Source: Enoplolaimus lenunculus (Eukaryota > Nematoda > Enoplea > Enoplida > Thoracostomopsidae). Taken from it: a stretch of DNA of 64,000 nucleotides. The translations under genes were made by a program, and so were the position numbers. The notes under the pieces were generated by a model. That model saw only the letters and a list, made by a program, of their open reading frames with translations. It searched no databases and was not told the DNA's origin. Positions 9,831 through 22,400 of the stretch are shown in pieces; position 1 is the stretch's first letter, and each line of letters opens with the position of its first letter. The stretch covers positions 162,967-226,966 of the forward strand of contig JASANG010003692.1 of the NCBI GenBank assembly GCA_030248215.1, read 5' to 3'.

Positions 9831-12114
9831 TTATCAAATTCCGTCATCTGTATTAATTGTTGCAAAAAAACAAAATGTGCTGAACTTGTGAAGTGTCGGG
9901 TTTAAAAACCTATTGCAAACATAAATTCGCCATACATGATGGGTTACACGAGCCACAAATGTATCATCAAGATAAATACATACATTCAAACTAAGTAAAA
10001 CCGTCATTGGCTTCCGCAAATTCAGATCTTAGTATTACGAATGGTTTTAAACACATACATTTAGCAGGAGTCATATCCCAGCGGAGCTAAATTACTTTTA
10101 AATTTGAAACAAAAGCCCTAAATTTAAGAAGTTCTAATTAATAACGTTATGTTACTGCAAATATACAAAAATATCCAATGACTGCGAAAGGTACAATTTT
10201 TATTCAGAATTACGATACTCGAGTTAGCGTATAAATACTTCGAGCATTCTAAAACGCAAAACCATTTGGTTACAAATACTATAAAACAACATAATACAAT
10301 GTTGTATATAGTATCATAACATCAGAAGAATATTTAGTAATACAGATGAAAAACACTGATGCACATTCGCCATTCACGTGCTGTAATTCGATATTCTAAT
10401 ATCAAAGATCATTCTAAACAAAGTAAATAATCATTACACAACAAAACATCGAATTCATTCATACACGTAGTTTCATTTACATAACTTATTGTTCTATTTC
10501 ACATGACATTACGTAATGCAATAATTAAAATTTTGCGACAACATTCATACTAATCTGCGATGATTTCGATACAAGGCAAGCAAAGGTCGGTGGGCTTGTA
10601 GTATTTTTAAGGCCGCTGCCATAAAGTTTGTGTCAGGACACTTTTCATTGACAAGTACTACAATCATGCGAAATACTCACTCTTAAAATTTGAGCTGTCG
10701 CTTTTATTTGCATCCAACGGTATACAATTTGACATCTGAATCAACTGCTTTAAAATTTGACTATACGTAAATCAGATTTTGGTTCAGTATACAATCACAA
10801 TCGTTGTATCAGCTCAAATTTTACCTCGTAGAATATTGTAGTTAAGGGAGAAATTGCTGACAAAACATCAACGCTTATAAAAATCTGTGGTCCAGTTTTT
10901 ACTCTCCTCGCTTAGATTAAACGTTTTAAACAAACATTTAAATCCAAAAATCAAAAACGCCCTTACTCGAGCCCCATTTATTATTTTATACTTCAGAGTC
11001 CGCATTAATATTCGCAGCACAAAAACTGGCCCCTGCAACAGCAGAACAACCAACATAACAATCCAAATAATCTCTTCCTTGTTCTGCTTGCATGCAGTTG
11101 CGGATTCAATTCTTCATCGAAATATTCTTCTCGGGTTGAGTAACTACAACTCCAGTTAAAACAATGCAAACCAGCGCAATGAACAGAACATCGCTAGCTT
11201 TAGCTATTGGTTTCATTTCAGCCTCATCCAATTTCATCATGATTTTGAAGCAATGCCCTAATCCTCATTACAAAGGAATGTCATCTTGTTCACGGTCATC
11301 TTTGTCTTCGGAAACATTATCATCACTATCTTCATTGTCATTACCACGTCCAAGTATTTCGTCTTCGTTGGAAATGTTCTTGAAAATCAACCACAAAAAT
11401 TAAAGTTTTCAAAAAGCTATCCATTAAACTATAAAACTAAATTTTCTCGAGACGACCAAGTCAAATTAGTTACGATTTCATTTCCCAAGGAGATAAATGT
11501 GTACGTGTCACAGTTACCCGTAACTGGTCTAAGCTAAAATTTTGGCCAAGAATTAGGTAAGTTGGAGTGACGAGTTTTGAAACTTTAGACATTTACTGTT
11601 ATCTTACACGAAGCAAATAATACGAAAGAAATAGTTTCTGTGACTTAGCAACGCATAAGCATGCGAAGTAATTCATAACTGAACATCTTAAAAACAGAAA
11701 TTGCTTCTATGTGCCCGTATTCTCAAATGTTAGTAACGTCCAAGCCTAATATCAGTTAGTAATAAGTTTCCATTTAAACTATTAAACTATAAGATAAGTT
11801 TGTACGTAGCGAGTTTCGTAAATTGGTAATCTTTTTAGTTAAGTGCGGCACATCGATTATTTGAATCCCTGTTACTAACAAATCTACACCATTTCGTCGC
11901 CATACTGACAGTGTCCTAAACCTAAACATAATCCTTAGCGTAATGTTAAGCATAATGATGGGTGAACTGCCGGCTACATTTCGGAGTCAAATTGTCAGTC
12001 GGCGAGCCGTTGCGAACAACTGTCGTGATACCGTTAATAACTGGCAAGAGGTAGTACACACAGCAGAGAACACCGCTAAGTATATACTGTAGGCAGCCTC
12101 ACAATTTCGGGCCT
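9831..12114. other. Gene-poor stretch downstream of the RBM26/27 gene
   Basis: This AT-rich DNA contains only short shadow frames, apart from the candidate exons at 11005-11378. No AATAAA was seen close behind the RBM26/27 stop codon on the minus strand, so its 3' end is not placed. Confidence 0.5.
11005..11378 (-). CDS. Candidate two-exon fragment, unrecognised, acidic then Cys-rich
   Basis: Exon 11378-11272 starts after ttttcaag and encodes NISNEDEILGRGNDNEDSDD and an acidic continuation, ending before GTAATG in phase 2. Exon 11143-11005 starts after ttgtag with one base, so the phase fits. It encodes YSTREEYFDEELNPQLHAS, then RTRKRLFGLLCWLFCCCR and a stop. The basic Cys-rich segment would suit palmitoylation. 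The other frames are also partly open: one encodes a possible membrane segment (DVLFIALVCIVLTGVVV), and a strong acceptor and a GTAAGG donor lie at about 11034 and 10970. The true structure is therefore uncertain. No upstream exon was found. Confidence 0.25.
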
Positions 12115-13449
12115 TCATTGACTCACATCATCATCATCATCGTCGTCATCATCATCGTTATACGCGTCCATATTCGCCAAAATTTGTTCGGCAGTCATTG
12201 GTTTAGCTGAATCATAACTTTCAGACGCAGTTTGATCTGGCGAGTTAGCGTCAATTCGGATCGTGTTATTAGCTATGTCACTGATATCCAAACGTCCTCC
12301 ACCTGCCGCATTTGAAGGAATAATCGAACCAGATTGTATGCTGCGACCACCATGACCTTCCCCTTCTTGTATTGCATTAGAATCAATTGTTGCAACTGCG
12401 GCAAGCGACTTGGCCCATTGAATGTTGAGCACACAGCCAGGAAATTCTGCACCGAGCGCGTATGCCTAAGACAATATTAAAACAACGTGAGCAGACCACA
12501 ATGAAGATAGGTGAATCAATTTGAAAATATTTCTTAGCGTAGAATCCAATTTTTGGCAATGCCCTTTCATCACACAGACACTTTTCGCATATTACATGGC
12601 AAGGTGCGACCAGATAGAGGGCCGCAGCACTGACAACACATCGAAATCGGGCTGAAGCAGATACAAACACTCGCAATACTTCAGTAACCGTAAACACACA
12701 ATATAATATAAAGTCTACACTGAAACACACCTTTTCAGATTCTTCCAATGTTGTATAACCGAGAGTGGCTCGTTTCATTTGCTTGTCAATATGCAAGTAT
12801 TCAATCTCGCCAAATTGCTGAAACCCGCAAAAAACGCTAATAAATCAGAATACAAAATTTTCGCAATTTATTTAATTTTGTAGCAACAGCTGCTAATAAC
12901 AACCAGTATAACTAAAATAACAACAGCAGAAATGGCATCAAACAAAAGGTCATTGCAATAAAATTGTTTTTGACCTTAAAATCTTAGAAGGTGTCTTTAA
13001 ACTATCGTAAGCATTACAAAAAATAATTGGAAAACCAAATTGGGCAAACGGCGATTCAAAAAATACATATTGCGTTATTGCGAACAGGATTGTAAACTAA
13101 CCTTAAAATGCTCTTTCAAATATGGAGCGTCAGTCAATGCAAAACCGGTCACCGCTAACTGTCCTTCTTTCAGTGGCGGTTGGCGCGTCACAAGAACCGA
13201 ATTACGTTTCGTAGGACTACAACTGGCTCCAAAATTGCTGTAGTCGCCAAGATTATCATTAGTTTCTGCAGTCCCGGGTTCAAACTTAACCGTCCCGCGG
13301 CCTGGAGCTATTCGTTTCCCTCTTGAACTGCCGGTCCCGCCAGCCATAAACTGCATGGCTAGGCCAGCAGCAGCTGCCGCAGCTCGCCCGCGTGCTCCGC
13401 GGCCACGCCCCCGCACTGAACCAGGTCCGCCGCGTTCACGAAGACTGAG
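12115..13449 (-). other. RBM26: RBM26 RGG box, second RRM and acidic tail
   Basis: Exon 13449-13102 opens with LSLRERGGPGSVRGRGRG and an Ala run, then reaches a degenerate RRM. That RRM spans QLAVTGFALTDAPYLKEHFK, QFGEIEYLHIDKQMKRATLG in exon 12817-12731, and VLNIQWAKS in exon 12465-12115. The end is DAYN followed by ten Asp and VSQ. Vertebrate homologues also end in an RGG-type stretch, an RRM and an acidic tail. RNP motifs are weak, so RNA contact through this RRM is uncertain. Confidence 0.9.
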
Positions 13450-16400
13450 CTGCAAAACAATCGCACAACTGTCAATAAATATTGCCTTTATTCGCATTTA
13501 ATTTCAATAGTGATGACTTAATATTTTATACGACTTAATTAGCGAAACCGAAGTGGCAGTATAAACCTGAGCGACCATTTTCTGAAGTGCACAGTTTCTA
13601 CGACAAAGGAAATTATCCAAAACTAAGACTTATTAACAAATTGAACTAACATATCAATCGAACTGCATGCGTATAGACCATGTTTATTCAATATTTTAAA
13701 ATATTACATCATAAACTATTTCAGTTACGAGCATAATATATACTCGGTGCATTCCTGGAACTCTACAGACAGAACCATAAATATTTTCAAAAACCAACTT
13801 TCTTTTGCTCTCACCTCTTGTTTAAGTGCACGAAGCCGGTTTATAATGTCACTCGTATCGTCTCCCGATTGCTTTTTGGTCATAAGCTCAAGCTCTACGT
13901 CCAATATTTCTTTTTCCAACTGAAAAGTATTCGGGATTTAAAGTATCTTATTTGGAACTAGAGCTCCATACAAAACTAGTCACGTGGCGATGCCAAAGTT
14001 TTTACTGAACCCAACACCGATTCTTATTTTCAAATTTTGCTGGTGCCGAACCAATGCCGATTCCAACTGTAATACACGATACTTAAAGAACTGGTGTGAT
14101 GACTAAATTACACAAATAAGTATAAACACCAAGCTTGATCCCTAACAGCATAATCGGTTATAATTTTATAAGAACAGCTCATTTCAGTTAATTTTTCAAA
14201 CATAGACGCAAAAGACATAGCATGTTCCTGATCCGACGCACTGATATATGCCATAAAGTGAAGCTGATAAAAGAATTTGCAAAGAATGGGCAATTTTTTG
14301 AAACTACAGTGGTTTTGGTACATTTTAAGTCAGAAAATAACCCTAGTGAATGTTTAGCTGAATTGATACATGGACATTTCTAGATTTTAGGACAGCAAGC
14401 GCAAACGTAAGGGCAAACCTCAATAATTGCAAAATGGTACCAAACACTTAATAACAACCATGCTATCACTATTGCTCATACTCACCTCAGTTTTTGACTT
14501 ATGTACTGGCACTTTAATTTGTTTGATTTCATCTTTAAGCAGTGATATTTTCTTATCAAGGCTTGTTACCATCTGAAATACAAGTACAGCTGCAAGCAGC
14601 TTGCAACCGCATGTACCATGTGCCTGCACCAAAGCTATTCGAAGTAAAGCGTGAAACGGACGTTTCGACTAAACCTGAGGTTTGATTTTTTGTATACTGT
14701 GAAAATAAAACGTGGTAATTGCATTTTCATGCACAAAAACTTCGGAACACGATAAATCGTTTAGCTAAATTATTTGCAAGTCACAAAATCTAAACAAACA
14801 TTACCAGTAATTCAGCAAAGCCATTTTATCATGCACAAATACAACGTCGGCACAGCCTTATATGCATACTGAAGCAAAACAACAATGGTATTTTTTGCCT
14901 TATAGGTCCATCCCTAAGTCCAGGCCTACACTTCCGATTATCTAAGTCTAAAAATCTCTGTTTGATAGCGTGCATGACACTATTACTAATACTGGACTCA
15001 TACACATTTATGTACCAATGTTTCGCCTCTTACCTTCATATATTGATGTTTCTGTTTCGTGTCTTTAGTTTTCGATATCAGATCCAATATTGCCTAAAAG
15101 AAACCAGAGATACACCTAAGTTGGCTAAGATAACACTGCCATAAATATTTATTTTGCTGGGTAGGAACAGCATAACCAGCGCAAATTATTTGAAGTACAG
15201 CGAAAAATCTAGTTTGATTACTTAATGCAAAACAGTACATGTATTCACTATTGAGATAAAATTGTAAGCAACATAATATATATAATTTTAGTAGTAAATT
15301 TGATACCGGAACCTGATGGCAAACTTGGTACCGGAAACGGATGTTAACCGGATATAGGATATAAAATTGTGCACTGTTGGAAATATACAGGAATATAATA
15401 CGTCCCCACGTCACTTGTCTTTCTCTTTTGGTCTCGGTTTGAAACCTTCCGAGACTCAAAAACCGAGACCGAGACCAGCCAAATCAATTCAGCATGTAAA
15501 AGCAGTTTTATGATATTCGGAACCACTTCCACAAAACGTATCTGGTATCCGGTACGTTTATACCGGATATCGCAACCGGATATCTGGTCAATCCCAAATA
15601 GGCCATACCTTTTGCTGCTGAATGTATTTGGATAACAAATTAGTTTTCTTCTTTTCAATTTCTAGATTCTGACGAACAGCAGCCTGAAATCGAAACAGTG
15701 TAATTGAAAACGTTCACTGCCAATATGAAATTTTTTACATGATTCGGCATGTACATAATAATACAGTACAGAAGTAAATCTTTGTAGCTGAGCGCAATCT
15801 TCACGACTTCCTATTACCGCACCATGCAAGCCGAACTCAAGTGTATTAAATTATCTAAAGTTCGCCACTGCATAGGTCTGTCATCTTATGCTCTGCACAG
15901 TTTACGGAGAAACTAACTCTCGCGGCGCTAGAAAAAGCAAAAATTTAAGCTGCAGCTCTTGACAATTCAAAATGAAAACAAAAATAAATCTGTTGTATAT
16001 TTTTCAATATAATTGCAAACGCAACATGTTTTGCTGCTTACCACGGTTGATTTCGCTCCTCGTCGTGGCATCGGTGCCACAGTAGCAACATGAGACGCAC
16101 CGGTTTTGTGTTGTTCTGCAATCGCAGCGTTATGTTCACGAATTTTCGCGATTTCAGCTTCGCGCGCTTCTTGCTTTGTCAACGTTGGTTTTGTATCTGC
16201 ATCAGTAATTTTTGGTTGTGGAGGTTCTGAACGACTCTAAAATACATACAATTCCAATCGTAAATGACCATCCAAAAATGTGACTACTTTTTTAATAGCA
16301 CTACTGATGCTCAGGTGAGCGAAATGTTTTGAATCATAAACTTAAACCACGATATCGCCGTATAATAAACGACTTACCCTAGAAGAGCACACATTATTTA

Positions 16401-19400
16401 ATTCTGCATCTATTGGCTCCGTCTTGACAACACCTTCCATTGACTGTTTAGCATCAGCAGAGTTCTCTGTGGTCTTCGTTGAATCAGTCTTAAAATAATC
16501 AAAATCAGTAAATTTAACGAGGAAAAGTGCAATTATATTTGACTACTGCCATACTTTGTGGAAGAAAATTAGGAAAATTAGTTATCGTGTGAATCTTAGT
16601 ACAATCCAGTAGGTCAAACGAGCTACTACCTAAAATAATATTGTATGCATTTGCTGTATCCCAATGGAATGTGGCACTTCAAGCAGGTGGTCAATCCATA
16701 ACGGGTGGAAATGTTGCTTCAAAAGAAAAATCCCAACCAAAAAATTTCACGCATGATAAGTACATATTCACACTTCAATCAATTAGAAGAGGTTGTACCT
16801 TGTTCGCAGTGGCAGAATCATTTTCATCACTCAGCCAAAACACGCGTATAAACCGATTGTTTAGTATTGGCACAGTTGACCTGTATGCTTTCATAGCCGC
16901 TTCATGGGTACTAAATTGGACTAGCGCCGACTCTGGGTCACCTTGGTATTGAACCTGCAATAAAAATTATATTTAGTGAAGTCATCTCTCCTTCTAGATA
17001 TCAAAGTTTCCGGCAGACGAGTGCTTGGTAAGAAAATTTTCGAACGCAAAAATACTTCAATACATGACGATATTTCGATACTCTGCTTAAAATCTGATAA
17101 CACGGTGGGTTTCACATTGCATTACCTGCTGCACGGCAAATAATTTTTTTGCGAATGGCCTGCTCCATAATGAAGAAAAATACTAAAACAAGATGGTGGA
17201 AATCACGTCCTAACATGAATTTGGTCGTACAATTAGTCCCAAGACCTTCAATGCTTGCGTACCTGTATATTAATTATGGTTCCAAATAGCTGGAAATGTT
17301 TGTTCAGCTTAAATATTGTATTCAAAAATGATGGAATCTTGCGTACAACCAGCTTTGTGGTTTCGGGTGGCGGCTGTCGACCTCCGATCCCCGGGCCTGT
17401 CAACCCAAGGCGATCATGAAACCGGCCACGTTTTGATAGGATTCCCGATAATCCGCCACCGACAGTGCTACCATGGATTGCAGAGTCATCCATTGAACGC
17501 TTTATTCCGGTCATAACATCTAAAACCCAAATTATGTAACCAGAGCAGTGACAATTCAAATTTGTTCACTGTCAATACTTTGTTTGAAAGTATTGTCGGC
17601 AGCACCGAAAATAATAAATTACTTTTTTATATGAAGATAAATCATCAAAACTTAAGGTTCGAGATCGTGTGATTGGAGTGACAGAAATTAATCTACCCAA
17701 ATTCCAAAATAATAATCAATTTTCATTCTATGTGACAAAATTTATCTTAGTTTCTTCAAACTCAATATCTACAATTTTCCAGTTTTGCATCTAAGAATAA
17801 GTCACAAATTGAAATTAGTTTATATTCGCAGAAAAATTACACCCAGAATTAAACGTCTACATACCAGTACTTCCTGACGTTGCTGACAATCCTTGCGCAC
17901 CAACCTCTAATATTAAAGTCTCGTCGTTAGCACTAGCTTGCTGCTGTTGAGGCACTGCCGTTAGATCGTGACCAGCCATAGTCATTATGCCTGACCCTGG
18001 AAGACCAGCAATGGAACCACCAGTCGAGATTACCTGGCTACCAGCAGCGGATAAGATCCCAGTAGTCACTGCTGATAATGGCGTCGCAACAGGCGGCGGT
18101 ATCACATGCCCAGGAGGGGGCAGGGTCATAATTGTTGTATGTGGAAGCGGTGCTGCGGGGTTAGGGGGACCGGCAGGGGGTGGAACATAGAGCGTTGCCA
18201 TAGGGGCACCAAGCCCTGGCGGTGGCATATGTAAATTCGGCGGGGGTAAATGCGTAGTGACCAAATGATGCCCGCCAGCAATCGATGTAGTAACCCATGC
18301 TGTTGGTGGCGCTGTCGCCGCGGAGGGTAACGAGCCAAAAAACGTTACTGAAGGTAATGGTGGCGGGGGAGGTTGCAAAGGTGCGTGAGGGTGAACTACA
18401 GCAGTTGCTGGACCTCCAGTATGGCTGCCACCAGTAGGCAACGCTGAAGAAGACAGCTCACCTGGGAGCGACTGTGGTACGTCATTTGCCATTGGTTTAC
18501 CGGGTACTGCGACGGAAACCGCAATGTCTGCATTGCTTGTGGAGGTTATTGTTTTTGTTGAATCACTAACTGTGGGTTGTGGTTGTTTATTGATAGAATG
18601 ATCATGTTCTACAAAAAACATAGTTTGGAATCTTAAGCACTAAACCAAAACAATTGTAACTTCGGTTTAAGCTAGCGCCCTAACCAAAAATAATCTAAAC
18701 GTTTCAGTAACAAACATGAAGACCAGATTGATATTAGCCTATCTGTTAAACAACTACGTCGGAATTAATTCTATTACGAATCATTTTAATACCTTAACCT
18801 ATATTCATGTAGACGTAAAAGAGTGCTCGGGCGCGAGCACCAAGCTTCTACAGCTGCATGATGTTTGTAAAAGCCTTGCGCCCTGTAGCCCAACGTTAAT
18901 AGGAAATATACATAAGGTAAAGGGTTAAAACAATCGTTAAAACACACGTCCTATATACCTGAAGTAATTGTGATAGTTGCCAGTGGCTGAACTGCAGCAG
19001 ATGAGCTAACTTGAACCGAATTGACCGATGCCGCCATACCAGGAACTATTCCAGGGGGTGCAGTAGGCAACGACGGTGGAGGTCGATCAATAGCGGATGG
19101 CGCATTTGAACTTCCAGAATACACTGAAATTAGTACAAAATTTTTAAACAATCAAAACAAGTAATAAGGAGCCGCATTTTTAGAAAAATTCCTTAGATGA
19201 CATTTCTGCGTTTCAAATAAGCAATCTCGTAGACACAAAATAAGTCCTCTAACTTTAAGAACTATACTAAATTTAACTATTCCAGGTCGTATTAAGCAAC
19301 CATCTTACTATGTTTCAAGTTTTATGAATGTATACATACTTTTAAAAAATCTAAATATGTTGAATAAAATAGAAAACACTTACATGGAGGAGGTACGTTG

Positions 19401-22400
19401 CTGACTCCGCTGCCAGTAGCTGCAGCAACAGCTGCAGATATTATCGGTGGTAATTTGACTGGATCTTCAACAACAACCGGATCAAGCCCGTGATCAAACG
19501 GACACAAGTCACCTCGCATGCAGTAACCTTTTTCTGAAAGTACAACATTTAGTTCACGACATATCACAAGTCATCAGCCATACCTATTGACATGAATTAT
19601 ATATGCATGAATATATCAGTTTTGAGCGACGTGCATTCGCCTGTTATCTTAAATAATCCAAATTCCTACTATCCCGACTACATTTTAAAATATATTTGAA
19701 ACAAAACTTTTAATTCCGTACACGCAGTGAAACAGATCCTAATCAAAAACTCTGAAACACTACAAAAAAACCACAACCGAAAATAACTAGCCCATAAACA
19801 ACAAGAAACGACCTACCGTCATAATCACGGCATCGCGACTTAAACAAACCCGGTTCAGTAGATGCTGTGATCGGTGGCGGCACAGACGTATCAACGAGAC
19901 CCACAGGGACCGGCTGCCGGCCGCCACCGCTAGGCGGATGAGTCAACGAATGTGGCGGGGGCGGCGGCACCCCAGCAGCCATAGCAGCACCGGCAAACAT
20001 CGTCGGAGGGACCGCTTCCATCCCAGGCGGCGCAAGCATTGCATCATCGTCTTCCTGGTCGCCGCGCCCACCACGAGCGCGCCTTCGACCATGGAAACCG
20101 TCGCCTTGGTCTCCATAGTCACTATCGGCATCATCCCAATACTCCTCACCCCCGGCATCCGAATCACCGCTACTGCGCCGACCGTCTCGATGATAATAGC
20201 GTTGATATCGATTATATCGATGTTGATCACGCGACTCATACCTCTGACCGCTGCGTTCCGCCCGATGTCTCGAATACAACTGTTGCTGAGCCTCAGCCAC
20301 GCCTGGTGAACAACTTCGGCCTCTACCGATCTCCACCTCCCCAGAAATCAGTTCAGTTCCGCTACCAGTATACTCTCGGCGATAATACCTGCGACTAGTT
20401 GGGGCATCTGTTGCATCACAATGATCTCCCCGTGACCTATGCGATCGATGATGGCTTCTACCATAGTAAATATCATACCGACGGCCACTGGCAGACGACA
20501 GCCCGGACGACTGACCCCCCCGGCTACCGTTTTCAGTAATAAGCGGTTGTAGCATAACGCTTCCGTTGCCTTCAACAACCCCATCACCGGATAATTTATC
20601 CGTGGTCTTGTCTGTTCCAGGCTCAACAAGACCTAGCGATGATGTATTGTATGGTTGTAACGCATACGCAGCTGCACGATCTTCACTGCGCGCACGAACA
20701 GAATCTGGTCGATCTGCTAACGAATGAGAAAAAAGAAGTTAGAATTCAAATTTGCCAGTGTTCCAAAAAAATTTGTTTCGACATCCAAAGACACAGGAAC
20801 GAAATTTTTACGGTTTTCACTTTACTGCTGAAACTGTAATGCTCGTAACCCTAATAATTAGTGAAATACAGTAAAAAGTTCTGATTTAGGATTAACCAAT
20901 TATGCAAATAAGCCTGTAGCTAATAAACGGCTTAAAATTTTAAAACCCGAATGCGAGGTTCATACTCCAGGATAATAAGCTTTGAAACAATAAAGTGTAT
21001 CAAAATCGGTTCAGCGGTTCTTGAGATTTTTTGGACGGACAGACGGACGGACGGACATCCACCTTTCGACCCCCAAGTACAAAACATAAAACGCTTTGCG
21101 ACTCGGAGTTTCGGTTCGCTCAAAAATGCAATAAAACCTCACTTAACTCTGTTGTTTTACATAGTCATAAACTGTTCTAAGTTGCCGCTCTAAAATATCT
21201 ATGAGTGAAACTTTAGTCTTGGCTTGGTTTGCTAGTCTTGACTCAGTTTGCTAGTCTCGATCTCCGTTTATCTCCGAGACCACCAATCCCTGCGCGCACG
21301 CGTCGGTCGGATTTCGGAAAAAGAGCTACGTTTTATAAAAATCAAGAAATGGAGGTTTCTTGTGTCGCAAACAGAAACCGTGCCCAAAAGCCTATACAAT
21401 AATCCCACACGAAGGATTATTAACGCCTGAATCCAACTTGTTACTCAGTTCGCTTGGCGGCTTAACAGTTCAATATCGTTCACTCACCTGTTTCATGATT
21501 AGACGCTACAATTGAGGAATCACCAACTGGTTCGCGACTCCGATGTCTTACGCCATCCCGAGCAGTTTTGTCAACTGACCTCGAGCGAGTCCTACGTCGA
21601 GACGACCCATCCGTAAATTCAAACGGCTGGGGTGGCGGTGCCATCGATGTTCCAGGCGGCACTACACCGGCGGCAGTTGGTTCATCGCTGTAGTCTGATC
21701 GGTCTGCATTCGTTCGGCCTCCGTCGTGATAACGATAGTTGTGTTGATTATGATAACTACCACTACCGGTTCCGCTACTACCGTACTGCCTGTTGCGTGA
21801 TGACCTTGGCGACGCATGGCGATGTTCGCTGAAAACATTCATTGGCATAGCCAGAAAAAACTTGATGGAACAGGACCACTATTATATATTTTCGTATTTT
21901 CGAATACGATCATAAAAGCAACTTTTTTTTGAAAAATTAACATAAGAGGGGAACGTTACTTTTTTAAAAATGTATAAAAATTTCGGTGAGATATCCGTAT
22001 CTCTTGACTACGCCCCTTTTTAACCCAACTAGACGATTTGAGAACCAAGTATTACAGGTATATATAGATACAGACACCTATAGATACTTACAAGAACTCG
22101 TATTTTATTCTAGATTCGTAACTATATAATCGGACAAAACAAAATCCAAAAGCTTTCATGCACAATAATAATTTGGCTTCACCATTTGCAAAGTATAAAT
22201 TAAACAACGTTTATGTAAAAAACAAATGAAGCTGCGTGAGCATGCGCAGCATGTTTAATAGAATACAACGTTATGATGGCAATAGGTACTGTTTTTATTT
22301 CCGTTGTTTCGATTAGCCAATCAAATTGCGCCTCTGAAATTCTTCACCACATACATATACCTCGTTTTATTAATAGTTTGTAAATGAGGTGAAGTCACAT

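Noticed and set aside
19938-20398. Plus-strand and second minus-strand frames over the large RBM26 exon
   Set aside because: They are shadows of the Arg/Tyr/Pro-rich coding exon 20716-19817.
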